DNA of 64,000 nucleotides from JAPWJZ01 sp964575605 (GTDB lineage Bacteria > Pseudomonadota > Alphaproteobacteria > Micavibrionales > UBA2020). The stretch is from the NCBI GenBank assembly GCA_964575605.1, contig CAZNRN010000004.1, positions 1 through 64,000 of the forward strand, read 5' to 3'. A program made the position numbers and the translations under genes. Below, piece by piece: positions 16,058-24,719 of this stretch. The notes under the pieces were generated by a model, which searched no databases, was not told the DNA's origin, and saw nothing but the letters and a program-made list of their open reading frames with translations. Positions within the stretch are counted from its first letter, which is position 1. Each line of letters begins with the position of its first letter.

Positions 16058-16960
16058 TTACGCTGCGGCGGGAGCCAGCAGGGCGGGATCGATGTTCGCG
16101 TCCTTTGCTTTTGTCAAAATGCAGGCCTTCAGCTTGTCCATGGCGCGCTGCTCGAGCTGGCGCACACGTTCCTTGCTGATGCCGAGTTGTTTCCCTAAGT
16201 CTTCAAGGGTCACAACCTCGTCGTTCATGCGGCGTTCCTGAATTATGGTGCGCTCGCGCGGGCTCAGCTCGCTCAAGGCTTCGTTAAGCCAGTTCGAACG
16301 GGTGGCGGCGTCCTTCATCCCTATGACGATGTCTTCGGGGTTCGGGCCGTTGTCGGACAGCATATCTTGCCACTGGTTATCGCCTTCCTCGCCGATAGGG
16401 GCGTTCAGCGACTGGTCGCCGCCGTTCATGCGGGCTTCCATTTCCAGCACTTCTTTTTTCTCGACGCCCAGTTCCTTGGCGATCAGCGTCACCGCGTCGT
16501 CGTCAAGGTAATCGCGCGCGGCCTGGCCGGCGATTTTCGCGCGCAGGCGGCGCAGGTTGAAGAACAGAGATTTCTGGGACGCGGTCGTACCGGTGCGCAC
16601 GATAGACCAGTTGCGCAGTACATAGTCCTGAATCTGCGCCTTGATCCACCAGGTTGCATAGGTGGAGAAGCGGTTTTCAAGCGCAGGCTCGAAACGCGCG
16701 GCGGCTTCCATCAGGCCGATATTGCCTTCCTGGATAAGGTCGCCCATGGGCAGGCCATAGTTCTTGAATTTCGCGGCAACTGCCACCACAAGGCGGGTGT
16801 AAGAACGCACGAGTTCGTGCAGCGCCTTTTCGTCGCGCTTATTTTTCCAGCGGCGTGCGAGCTTGAGTTCATGTTCGCGCTCGAGCAAAGGCTCATCCAT
16901 CGCCTTGCGGATATACCGCAGGTTCGCCTGTTGGGTTGTGGGATCGTCAAGATGAGCCAT
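16058..16960 (-). CDS. rpoH: RNA polymerase sigma factor RpoH (sigma32)
   Basis: RpoH directs RNA polymerase to heat-shock promoters. The 300-residue protein has region 2 (GDLIQEGNIGLMEAA, FSTYATWWIKAQI), the RpoH-specific box QKSLFFNLRR, region 3, and region 4 with a helix-turn-helix (TLEDLGKQLGISKERVRQLEQRA). It lacks sigma70 region 1. The upstream gap (16961-17321) is AT-rich and holds a 14-base element also found upstream of carD. No sigma32 promoter was recognised there. Confidence 0.96.
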   Translation of the reverse strand: MAHLDDPTTQQANLRYIRKAMDEPLLEREHELKLARRWKNKRDEKALHELVRSYTRLVVAVAAKFKNYGLPMGDLIQEGNIGLMEAAARFEPALENRFSTYATWWIKAQIQDYVLRNWSIVRTGTTASQKSLFFNLRRLRAKIAGQAARDYLDDDAVTLIAKELGVEKKEVLEMEARMNGGDQSLNAPIGEEGDNQWQDMLSDNGPNPEDIVIGMKDAATRSNWLNEALSELSPRERTIIQERRMNDEVVTLEDLGKQLGISKERVRQLEQRAMDKLKACILTKAKDANIDPALLAPAAA

Positions 16961-17033
16961 AGTGCCTTCTTTCTAGCTTTGCAGAGAAACCGCTCTATAT
17001 TTTGATGGACGGGAAGAGTGTAACGTCCAATTG

Positions 17034-17047
17034 TTAACTTTGTACTT
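17034..17047. repeat. 14-base element shared with the carD upstream region
   Basis: TTAACTTTGTACTT occurs here upstream of rpoH and, as its exact complement, at 30630-30643 upstream of carD. A second TTGTAC follows nine bases after the first. The rest of the 361-base gap shows only AT-rich sequence and half CtrA sites. Confidence 0.4.
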
Positions 17048-17321
17048 CTTGTACGCAGCCGGCCTGTGACCGGATCACCCCGTCATCCTTCATATTAGGC
17101 TATTTTAGTTAAGAAGAACTAAAGGGGTACGTGACTTTTTTGTGCAAGTAAGTTTTTGAAATTAATAATTAATTGTCGATACTTGAACGAACAAAAAATA
17201 CAAGAATGAGGAAATTTTGATATTTTTCGTAATCTATTGCTGGCCTTCCTTAAGTCAAGAGGCGGAGCGCCAATAAAAGGTAATGATTGACCTTCAAACC
17301 CGAAATCCGCAGGGTGGGGGA

Positions 17322-18134
17322 ATGAAAAAGCATCATCTCTTTGTTATTACGGCTCTCTTTGGATTTCTTGTCGCGGCGGCTCCCGTTTTCGCCGAAGACG
17401 GCCATGACGAAGCGGCCAAGGCCTATCTCGCGGGGGATTACACGCGGGCTCTCCAAATATACAAACCGTTGGCTGAAAAGGGAGACCCTGAAGCGCTGTT
17501 CAATATGGGCGTGATGCACCAGTTAGGTCAGGGCACTGGGCAGGACGATAAAGAAGCGGCGAAGTGGTTCGCCAAATCGGCCGAGACCGGCAACCCCGAG
17601 GCCATGGTAAAGCTGGGAGAAATTTACCATGAAGGCAAAGGGGTCAAGAAAGATAACAAGCGCGCGGCCGAATGGTACGCGAAAGCCGCAGACGAAGGCC
17701 ATCCCTCCGGCATGAACAACCTCGCCTACCTTTATTATCTGGGCGACGGCGTGAAACAGGATTACAGCATCGCGCGCAAAATGTTCGAGCGCGCGGCCGA
17801 TAAAGGTGTGGCAGACGCTCAATATAACCTTGGCACAATGTATGATGAAGGCAAGGGCGTCGAGGCCGACCCTGTCAGCGCCGTTGGATGGTTTCAAAAG
17901 GCCGCTGCGCAAGGCAATACAGAAGCACAATTTGCCCTGGGTTTCCTCAACTACACCGGACGTGGCGTTGAAGCCAATAAGGTCGAAGCTTATAAATGGC
18001 TTAAGCTGGCGGTGAACGGTGGTAAGGAAGAAGCTGTCAAAGGCCTTGCCACGGTCACGATCAATATGTCGAAAGAAGAGATCGCGCAGGGCGACAAACT
18101 CGTCGAAGCGTGGAAGCCCAAGGACGTACAATAG
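17322..18134 (+). CDS. Exported Sel1-repeat protein
   Basis: The protein is 270 residues from the ATG at 17322; the frame extends to 17283, but the signal peptide (KKHHLFVITALFGFLVAAAPVFA) starts here. The mature part is made of about six Sel1-like 36-residue repeats, each with the pattern A-x-x-x-LGxxYxxGxGVxxDxxxAxxWxxKAA. Such solenoids bind protein partners and are often periplasmic regulators or scaffolds. The last 30 residues leave the repeat pattern (MSKEEIAQGDKLVEAWKPK). It is a single gene between divergent rpoH and a convergent neighbour. Confidence 0.9.
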   Translation: MKKHHLFVITALFGFLVAAAPVFAEDGHDEAAKAYLAGDYTRALQIYKPLAEKGDPEALFNMGVMHQLGQGTGQDDKEAAKWFAKSAETGNPEAMVKLGEIYHEGKGVKKDNKRAAEWYAKAADEGHPSGMNNLAYLYYLGDGVKQDYSIARKMFERAADKGVADAQYNLGTMYDEGKGVEADPVSAVGWFQKAAAQGNTEAQFALGFLNYTGRGVEANKVEAYKWLKLAVNGGKEEAVKGLATVTINMSKEEIAQGDKLVEAWKPKDVQ

Positions 18135-18137
18135 GTC

Positions 18138-18962
18138 TTAAGCAGCCAGCAGTTCAATAACATCGCCCGTCGGCGACAAATGCGCGCAGACCAGCTTGCC
18201 GCCGCGGCCTGATCCGCCGTCGATGCTCATCACATTCCTGCCAATATGGATGCCGCCTTTTTCGGGGTCGTGGCCGCGGATGACGGCGCGGAAAGGCGCA
18301 TAAGGCTCTTCGATTTTATTAAACCCTTTCGACGCCCACCAGAACTGGTCGCCCTGCGCCGCCAGCGGTTTATCGGTGTCGATGCCGGCATGCACGAAAA
18401 GCAAATTATTGTCGTTGCTCTGCTTGTTCTCGGTAAAGGCGGCGAGGCGCAGCACGGTAAAGAATTTTTCGTGCCCCGGTTCGCTGCGGATGGCGTTCTT
18501 CAGGAACGTCGTCCAGCGGGTGATGCTCATGATGCCCTCGCGCGCGACGCGCGTGGCGTCGGGCAAAGAACTGCCATAGGCGCGCAAAAGTACATCAATG
18601 TCCGGATGACGCTCGGCCATCCAGCCAACGACTTGTCCTGCGTTAGGCGCGAATTGCAATTGCAGCAGCTTGCCGAACAATTCCTCCTGTATGCCGCGCA
18701 GGTAGACGATGTCATTATTCTCCACCCCTGGCAGCGCCATCAGCGTGCGGCGGAAGTGCAGCAGTTCGTCGAGCGTCTGCTTGGGGCGCGCCGAGGGCCC
18801 GCCAAGATAGTTGCCGGTATAGACAAGACGGTCGCCCGGGCGGAATTTATCGAAGACGGATTTGTGGATCGCCACCAGTCGCTCGAGCTCGCCATGGATT
18901 GCGGAAACCGTCCAGATACGGTTCGGCTGCCCGAGATTCGAGAATTTATTCTTGAATGACAT
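18138..18962 (-). CDS. PPP-family phosphatase fold with lost metal ligands
   Basis: The 274-residue product resembles Ser/Thr protein phosphatases of the PPP (calcineurin-like) type in motif order. The motifs are degraded: GDIHG reads SAIHG, GDxVDRG reads GNYLGGP, and GNHE reads RGIQEE. HAG and RGH are kept. The Asp, Asn and His residues that normally bind the two metals are thus replaced, so activity is doubtful. The start ATG at 18962 is preferred over an upstream TTG; no good ribosome site is present and a long hairpin lies immediately upstream. Confidence 0.75.
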   Translation of the reverse strand: MSFKNKFSNLGQPNRIWTVSAIHGELERLVAIHKSVFDKFRPGDRLVYTGNYLGGPSARPKQTLDELLHFRRTLMALPGVENNDIVYLRGIQEELFGKLLQLQFAPNAGQVVGWMAERHPDIDVLLRAYGSSLPDATRVAREGIMSITRWTTFLKNAIRSEPGHEKFFTVLRLAAFTENKQSNDNNLLFVHAGIDTDKPLAAQGDQFWWASKGFNKIEEPYAPFRAVIRGHDPEKGGIHIGRNVMSIDGGSGRGGKLVCAHLSPTGDVIELLAA

Positions 18963-18971
18963 GGACAAAGC

Positions 18972-19012
18972 ATACGCTTCGCTTTCTGAAATGGAAAGCG
19001 TTCAAAGCGTAT
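18972..19012 (-). other. Long mRNA hairpin before the start codon
   Basis: ATACGCTT (18972-18979) with GCTTTC (18981-18986) pairs with GAAAGC (18994-18999) and AAGCGTAT (19005-19012), with small interior bulges. It lies between the stop of the 19027 gene and the start of the 18138 gene. There is no clean T-run, so it may regulate translation rather than end transcription. Confidence 0.55.
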
Positions 19013-19026
19013 CTTTTGCCATAAGC

Positions 19027-20265
19027 TTAAGCGGCGGGACGTACAGCCTTCGCTGCTGTGCGCGGCACAGGCGCCGTCGCCGGAATTTTGTCCGGCGCGG
19101 GCTGGTACTGGCGCGTCAAGTAGCTTAAGTCAACGCTGGTCCTGGCATGGTCGGTCTTGATGACCTTGCCGCCCGAGTATTCCTGGAAGAAATCCATGCT
19201 GCTGACGAAAGACTTGGCGGTCTGCAATACCGGCGGCTGGCCGTCGAGGTATCCGCCGTCGATCAGTGCGCGGGCGATGTGATAGAAGCGCTCGTTCTTC
19301 TCCATCTCGCCGTCCTTGCCAACCTTGAGGAGGCTGCCTTTGTTCATTTCATCCGCGTCCTTCAGCAGGCGGTTGAGAGTGGAGGCGCTGGCGTAATCCA
19401 TCTGCGCGTCCATCGGCGTCTGCTTCATGCGCTGGAGCGTGAGCGTGGAGCCGTGATAGGCGTCGCTGCCCGCCACCGCGTTCTTGATGCGCACGTGCTC
19501 GAGGATCGTCTGCGCTTCCTGTGTCGCGGGGCTGTTGGCGTTTAGGGCCCTCACCAGCCTCAGCGCGTAAAGGTCGGCATCCGCCTCGTTCAGCGATGAG
19601 GTATGCAGCTTCATGTTCTGGTCGCAATGGCGCGCCTCGTGGCCCATGACGTAGGTGTAGAAGATCTTGCGCAGGTCTTCCTTATCGCTCTTGAATTTAT
19701 AGCGGTCGACGTCAAAGCCGGTAAACTTGTACACGAACTTGTCGGCCGAGATATTGCCCGGCGGGCGAATATAGCATTCGCGTTCGTTCAGCGGCTTGTC
19801 GGGCACCAGCGCGTGCGCGTCGAGCGGATGCGGCAGGATAAACGTCGTCGTGGTCTGGAACAGCGCAACACCGAAGGTGAGGGGGGTCGAGACGACCGCA
19901 ATTGCCTTGCCCGCGCCGCCGGATGCCGGGTCTCTCCAGGCTTCGCCCACGACCTGTTTCGTCATGTTGCCGGCCTCATGCCAGATGTAGAGGGGGTTGG
20001 AGCGGCTGTAAACGCGGATGTCTTTCGCGCTGTAATACTGGTTCATGTTTTCGACTGGCACGCCCTGTTTCGCCATATGTTCGTCGAGGCTGCTGCTGTA
20101 CCAGCCCTGCGGCGCGAACTGCATGCCGATCGCCATGGCGGCGGAGGCGAGGTAATAGGTCCAGAGCCAGCTGCGCTTTTTCTTTTTCTTCGTGGCGAAG
20201 GGATCGTCCTTTTTGGCGGAATTCCGATTGAAGATTTTTTTCAGGCGATCCGGCACCAGCTGCAT
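19027..20265 (-). CDS. Membrane-anchored zincin-like protein
   Basis: The 412-residue protein has a basic N-terminus (KKKKKRSW), one membrane segment at about residues 33-50, and then a soluble domain. Residues GHEARH match the HExxH zinc-protease motif, and a downstream NEADADLYAL could give the third ligand. The arrangement is like the putative metallopeptidases of the DUF6782 type seen in alphaproteobacteria; I infer this from pattern only. It resembles the larger protein at 27478. The C-terminus is Pro/Ala-rich. The substrate is unknown. Confidence 0.75.
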   Translation of the reverse strand: MQLVPDRLKKIFNRNSAKKDDPFATKKKKKRSWLWTYYLASAAMAIGMQFAPQGWYSSSLDEHMAKQGVPVENMNQYYSAKDIRVYSRSNPLYIWHEAGNMTKQVVGEAWRDPASGGAGKAIAVVSTPLTFGVALFQTTTTFILPHPLDAHALVPDKPLNERECYIRPPGNISADKFVYKFTGFDVDRYKFKSDKEDLRKIFYTYVMGHEARHCDQNMKLHTSSLNEADADLYALRLVRALNANSPATQEAQTILEHVRIKNAVAGSDAYHGSTLTLQRMKQTPMDAQMDYASASTLNRLLKDADEMNKGSLLKVGKDGEMEKNERFYHIARALIDGGYLDGQPPVLQTAKSFVSSMDFFQEYSGGKVIKTDHARTSVDLSYLTRQYQPAPDKIPATAPVPRTAAKAVRPAA

Positions 20266-20383
20266 TTTTGTTTCCCATGCGCGGCTTGGGCCGCAATGAT
20301 GATTAAATTGAAAAGCGTTTTATATTATGAAAATGATGAGGCCAAGTCAAGGAATCTGAAATTAATTGAATAATTTCATACTA

Positions 20384-22225
20384 TTAACTTCCGATGACAT
20401 CACCGTCTTTTTTGTTAATCGCCACGACCGAAGGGCGGGGCGGCATATCGCCCTTGAAGTCCGGCCAGCGCGTCGAGGGCTGTGCAAAACTGCTACCTTC
20501 GCCCGGGTGCTGCACGGCGAGGAAGAGCGTCTTGTTATCCGGGGTAAAGCAGGGGCCGCAAATTTCCGCACCCACCGGGCCCCGGAAAAACAGTTTCGTC
20601 AGTGCGCGACCATTCCCCAGCGTATCAGCAGCATACAAACCATCCCCGGTTCCATAGGCTTGCTGCAGGCTGCTGCGGTCTGTCGTGATCCAGATGCGGC
20701 CACGGTTATCAAAGGCGCAGTTATCGGGGCAGGCGAGCCAGCCGTTATCCGATGTTCCGTTGGCATAGGACGTTTTATCTTCGCCCGGCTTGCCAGCAAT
20801 GATGAAGAAATTCCAGCTGCATTCTTCTGCCGCGTGGTCAGCATGCTTGCCATCGCCACCGGGAGGCACGATTTCGAGGATATGCCCACCCGCATTGTGG
20901 CTGCGTGGGTTGGCGGCGTCTTTTTCAAAAAAACTGCGCGAGACATTGTTCGTCAGCATCACATAAATGCGGCCGGTGACAGGGTTGGGTTCTACATCTT
21001 CTGGCCTGTCCATCGGCGTGCCGCCTGCGGCCTTCGCCGCAAGACGCGTATTAACCAACACATCGGCATAAGCGGGGAACGTGCCCATGCCTTCGTTCTT
21101 GTTGTCGAGGGGCAGCCAGCGTAGTTTGCCGTTCTCTTCGAAGCGCGCGACATAGAGCGTACCTTCGTCCAGCAAATCCATATTTGCGGCGCGGTTGTCG
21201 GGGTCGTATTTTCCCTTGGTGACGAATTTATAAACGCACTCGAATTTTCCATCGTCGCCCATATAGACAACGACATGGCCGTCCTTATTCACGATGCATG
21301 TCGCGCCCTCGTGCTTTAGGCGTCCCAATGCCGTGCGTTTTACTGGTTTTGACGTGGGGTTATAGGGGTCGATTTCGACCACCCAACCGAAGCGGTGTGG
21401 CTCGTTCGGCTCTTTGCCAAGGTCGAAGCGGCTGTCGACCTGTCTCCACGGGCGCTCCTCATCTGCGCCGACATTGTAATCGGCATCGGTAGACTGTTGG
21501 TTGCCGAAGTAATGATGGAAGTTCTCCTCGCAGGTCAGCACAGTGCCCCAAGGGGTGACGCCGCCTGCGCAATTACCTATTGTGCCCAGAACCTCGACGC
21601 CTTTTGTGTCTGCCGAAGTTTTCATCTTGTCGTGCCCCGCCGCAGGACCGGAAATTCTAATGGGGGTTTTTGCTGTTACACGGCGGTTGTAAGGGCTTGT
21701 AGCGGCGGGTTCCCAGCCTCCCTTGGTCTTTTTGATTTCAACGAAGCTCATGCCATGAGCCATCATTTCCACTTCTACTTCGGCAACACCGTAGGTTTTG
21801 TGGAACATAAGCGGCGCGTCGGTGTACTCATGATTAACGCAGAGGATGCCGTGATCAGAATTCTGTGAGCCCTGCGGCAGCGGCATAAAGGCAATGAAAT
21901 CGCAGTTATAACCAAACTGCTGTTCCTGCGCCGCCGCCGTCTGCTTTTGAGGGTCGAAGGCCGGTGCGTGGCTGTGCAGCCTGTCGCCCCAGCGCAGCAA
22001 AATCTGGGCGGCGTAATCGTCGGGCACGTGATGGTCGTGGTCAAGGCCACCAGTGATTTCGGTGAATGTGAGTGTGCTCTGCGCCATGATGGGCGCTTCG
22101 CGTGCCAGCAATGTAGAGGCGGGGATGATTGCGCCGGCGGCTACGCCCGCCGCCAATCCCTTTATAAGATTGCGGCGCGACAGCCGCGCGGAGATGATTT
22201 TGCTGATGCTTTTACCGTTTTCCAT
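20384..22225 (-). CDS. phoX: PhoX-family (DUF839) alkaline phosphatase, Tat-exported
   Basis: PhoX-type enzymes are periplasmic Ca/Fe-dependent phosphomonoesterases exported folded by Tat. The N-terminus has the twin-arginine signal SRRNLIKGLAAGVAAG. The body (613 residues) shows the family segments GDRLHSH, NHEYTD, NCAGGVTPWGTVLTCEEN, GWVVEIDP, YMGDDGKFE, PEDVEPNPVTG, and a CAFDNRGRIWITTD segment near the end. The ATG at 22225 gives a normal Tat n-region; an in-frame ATG at 22282 lacks a ribosome site. It is divergent from the ankyrin pair at 22333. Confidence 0.88.
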   Translation of the reverse strand: MENGKSISKIISARLSRRNLIKGLAAGVAAGAIIPASTLLAREAPIMAQSTLTFTEITGGLDHDHHVPDDYAAQILLRWGDRLHSHAPAFDPQKQTAAAQEQQFGYNCDFIAFMPLPQGSQNSDHGILCVNHEYTDAPLMFHKTYGVAEVEVEMMAHGMSFVEIKKTKGGWEPAATSPYNRRVTAKTPIRISGPAAGHDKMKTSADTKGVEVLGTIGNCAGGVTPWGTVLTCEENFHHYFGNQQSTDADYNVGADEERPWRQVDSRFDLGKEPNEPHRFGWVVEIDPYNPTSKPVKRTALGRLKHEGATCIVNKDGHVVVYMGDDGKFECVYKFVTKGKYDPDNRAANMDLLDEGTLYVARFEENGKLRWLPLDNKNEGMGTFPAYADVLVNTRLAAKAAGGTPMDRPEDVEPNPVTGRIYVMLTNNVSRSFFEKDAANPRSHNAGGHILEIVPPGGDGKHADHAAEECSWNFFIIAGKPGEDKTSYANGTSDNGWLACPDNCAFDNRGRIWITTDRSSLQQAYGTGDGLYAADTLGNGRALTKLFFRGPVGAEICGPCFTPDNKTLFLAVQHPGEGSSFAQPSTRWPDFKGDMPPRPSVVAINKKDGDVIGS

Positions 22226-22275
22226 CGCCGGATTTTGGCTGAAAATAGAATAATAACAAGGATATATTCGTATTT

Positions 22276-22304
22276 TTGACATAATACTAAAGTTCTGCTA
22301 CGGT
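22276..22304 (+). promoter_or_regulatory. Sigma70-type promoter of an ankyrin pair
   Basis: TTGACA (22276-22281) and TACGGT (22299-22304) are 17 bases apart, 28 bases before the GTG start of the 22333 gene. Confidence 0.55.
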
Positions 22305-22332
22305 TTAGCCTTATAAAAATACAGGAAAAGCC

Positions 22333-22899
22333 GTGAGCTATCGCAACACATTGGCTGTCACCGGGCCCGCAGACGACGTCAAGCCGACCGAGCTTGAGTT
22401 GCGCGACTTCATGTATGGCGCGCATGAAGGCGACCGCATGGGCATGACAACATTCCTGCTGAAATTCGGCGCGCATCATATCGATGACACGCGCGGCGAA
22501 CCCGTAAAGTTTACGGCGCTGATGTGGGCGGTTGAAAAGGGCAGGACTGACTCCGTCGATTTCCTGCTCACCTCAGGTGCGAATATCGAACACCGCGACG
22601 GGGTCACGGGCGATACTCCGCTGATCAAGGCCGCGCTGAAGGGTGACGTGCTCACGACCCAGCTGCTTATTTCGCGCGGCGCCAATCTGAACGCCGTCAA
22701 TAATAATGGCCAGACGGCCGAAGATGCCGCCCTTGCGAAAGGTTGCACCAAAACCGCCGTGCTGGTGCGCGATGAGCTTCTGTTGCGCGAACGCCTGCGC
22801 CGCGAGGAAATCGACCGTACCGCTTATGCCTTCCATGAAGGTCTCAAGAAAAAAACCGCCGTGAACCACGCCTTGCGCAGAAAGCCGGGTGTGCCATGA
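22333..22899 (+). CDS. Ankyrin-repeat protein (first of a pair)
   Basis: The 188-residue product begins at a GTG with AGGAAAA upstream. Three ankyrin units span residues about 20-135 (FTALMWAVEKGRTDSVDFLL, DTPLIKAALKGDVLTTQLLI, GQTAEDAALAKG). A charged helical tail (RDELLLRERLRREEIDR...FHEGLKKK) follows. The gene overlaps the next ankyrin gene by four bases (ATGA), and the two proteins share the tail, so they are a coupled duplicated pair. No signal peptide is seen, so a cytoplasmic location is expected. Confidence 0.88.
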   Translation: MSYRNTLAVTGPADDVKPTELELRDFMYGAHEGDRMGMTTFLLKFGAHHIDDTRGEPVKFTALMWAVEKGRTDSVDFLLTSGANIEHRDGVTGDTPLIKAALKGDVLTTQLLISRGANLNAVNNNGQTAEDAALAKGCTKTAVLVRDELLLRERLRREEIDRTAYAFHEGLKKKTAVNHALRRKPGVP

Positions 22900-23612
22900 G
22901 AAGGTGGAACCCGCCGCAGCCGGCCGCGCCGGTTTTCAATGCCGCCGCCGCACCCGCAACGCCGGGCGCGAAGGAAATCGAGGCGTTCCACTATATCGCC
23001 GCCAAGGGGTCGAAAGTCGCGCTGAAGCAGGTCATCGACAAATACGGCGCCGCGATTATCGACGCGCGCGATGACCACGGCCGTACCGCGATGGTGCACG
23101 CCGCGATTACCGGCCACAAGGAAGTGATGGATCTGCTGCTGGAGGCGGGGGCCGATATCGATGCAGCCGATAACCGCGGCCAGACGGCTTTGATGGCCGC
23201 TGCGCACCGTGGCTATGATTTATGCGTGACACACCTGATCGACCGTGGCGCAAAGCTGGACAAGCAGGACGAGCACGGCCTGACAGCCCTCGTGCTGGCG
23301 GGCGCCGTCATCAGCCGTAGCGGCGGCAAAAACCTCAGCCTCTCGCGGAAGAAACTGAACACGGTTTCCATCCTGCTGGGCCGCGGCGCTGGGCTTGAAG
23401 TCAAGGATGATGCCGGACGTACCGCTCTCGATTTCTCTATCGGATACAAGCAACCGCTTGTCGCCGAAATGATCCGCGAAGAAGCGCAGCTGCGCGAAGA
23501 CCGCCGCATCGCCGACGAAAAGGCACTGCTCTGGTTCACCGAAGGCCTGCCGGAAGACGTGCGCCTGAAGCGCCTTCCGCTGAACTACAAACCGCAGGAA
23601 CCGGGGCGCTAA
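22896..23612 (+). CDS. Ankyrin-repeat protein (second of a pair)
   Basis: The 238-residue product has a Pro/Ala-rich head and about four ankyrin units (GRTAMVHAAITGHKEVMDLLLEAGADI, GQTALMAAAHRGYDLCVTHLIDRGAKL, an extended unit with a KNLSLSRKKLNT insert, GRTALDFSIGYKQPLVAEMI). The tail REEAQLREDRRIADEK...FTEGL aligns with that of the upstream protein. It ends VRLKRLPLNYKP, which recalls the C-terminal motif elsewhere in the window with one inserted residue. Function beyond binding is unknown. Confidence 0.88.
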   Translation: MRRWNPPQPAAPVFNAAAAPATPGAKEIEAFHYIAAKGSKVALKQVIDKYGAAIIDARDDHGRTAMVHAAITGHKEVMDLLLEAGADIDAADNRGQTALMAAAHRGYDLCVTHLIDRGAKLDKQDEHGLTALVLAGAVISRSGGKNLSLSRKKLNTVSILLGRGAGLEVKDDAGRTALDFSIGYKQPLVAEMIREEAQLREDRRIADEKALLWFTEGLPEDVRLKRLPLNYKPQEPGR

Positions 23613-23681
23613 TCGGGGCTTGCCACTGCCTTCCTGCTCGGCTACCTTCTGTCCATCAAACATATATATAAGGATACGGCC

Positions 23682-24719
23682 ATGAAGGTTCTCGTCATCG
23701 GCGGCACTGGTTTTATCAGCGGGCAAATTGCCGACAAGGCGGCGGCGGCAGGGCACGACGTTGTCCTTTTCAACCGCGGCCTGCGCAATCCGCATTCGCC
23801 GCACGATACCATCAGTGGCGATTTGAAAAACCTGCAGGCCTTTAAGGCCGATTTGCTGGCGGCGAAGCCCGATGTCGTCGTGCATTGCATGGCGCTCACT
23901 GAAAAACATGCGAAAGACCTTGTGGACGTCTTTCAGGGCACCGGTGCGCATGTGATTGCGCTCAGTTCCGCCGATTGCTACGACAGCTTCGAGAAACTCA
24001 ATAAAGGGGAACCGGTGGGCAGCATGCCGGTGCGCGAGACAGATGAGACCCGAAAAACGCAGTTCTACTACCGCGCCCATGGGGGCGGCGACTACGACAA
24101 GAATTTGATGACTGCTGCGCTAATGGACGCGCACAAGGCCGGCAAGGTCGAGGCGACGGTTTTTCGAGTGCCGATGGTCTACGGCCCCGGCGATTACCAG
24201 TACGCGCATCGCCATGGCGACATCATCAAGCATATCGTCGACGGCCAGAAAGATATTGTCATGGGCACGAACGAACAATCTGCGCTATTCACCTACGGCT
24301 ATGTCGAAAACGTCGCTTCTGCCGTCGTCCACAGCTTCGGCCACCCGAAGGTCAAGGGCGAGATTTACAACCTTGGCGAAGACAGCGTACGTACGCGCCG
24401 CGAATGGGCACAGCTTTATGCCGATAACGCCGGCCATGCATTCAACTTCCGCATCCTGCCGCCCGAAGTGACCGGCGGCGGCGATGTACCGCAGAACTTT
24501 ATCATGGATGTCTCGAAGTTCCACCGCGACACGGGATTTACCGACCCCGTCAGCCTGAAAGACAGCGTCAAGCGTACCTACGACTGGGCCGTCGCTCATC
24601 CCGAGGCGCTTAAAAAGGTGCAGGTGGATTACAAGGCGGCGGGCGACCTTGCCGACCGTTACGACGCACACATGAAAGATTTCCCGCAAAAAGCAAAGCC
24701 TGCAGGCCCCGCACCCTGA
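23682..24719 (+). CDS. NAD-dependent epimerase/dehydratase
   Basis: The 345-residue extended short-chain dehydrogenase has the N-terminal NAD(P)-binding motif GGTGFISGQIA and the Rossmann core. The usual catalytic YxxxK is not obvious; the region GGGDYDKNLM near residue 136 carries a Tyr-x-Lys instead, as in nucleoside-diphosphate-sugar epimerase-like proteins of the atypical group. RVPMVYGPGD is the typical sugar-binding region. The substrate cannot be told. It stands alone, with an AAGGATA ribosome site, and ends one base before the convergent NDH-2 gene. Confidence 0.82.
   Translation: MKVLVIGGTGFISGQIADKAAAAGHDVVLFNRGLRNPHSPHDTISGDLKNLQAFKADLLAAKPDVVVHCMALTEKHAKDLVDVFQGTGAHVIALSSADCYDSFEKLNKGEPVGSMPVRETDETRKTQFYYRAHGGGDYDKNLMTAALMDAHKAGKVEATVFRVPMVYGPGDYQYAHRHGDIIKHIVDGQKDIVMGTNEQSALFTYGYVENVASAVVHSFGHPKVKGEIYNLGEDSVRTRREWAQLYADNAGHAFNFRILPPEVTGGGDVPQNFIMDVSKFHRDTGFTDPVSLKDSVKRTYDWAVAHPEALKKVQVDYKAAGDLADRYDAHMKDFPQKAKPAGPAP

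Noticed and set aside
17101..17130. TTAA-N7-TAAA near rpoH as another CtrA site.
   Set aside because: One half deviates from TTAA, the region is AT-rich, and no other support exists.
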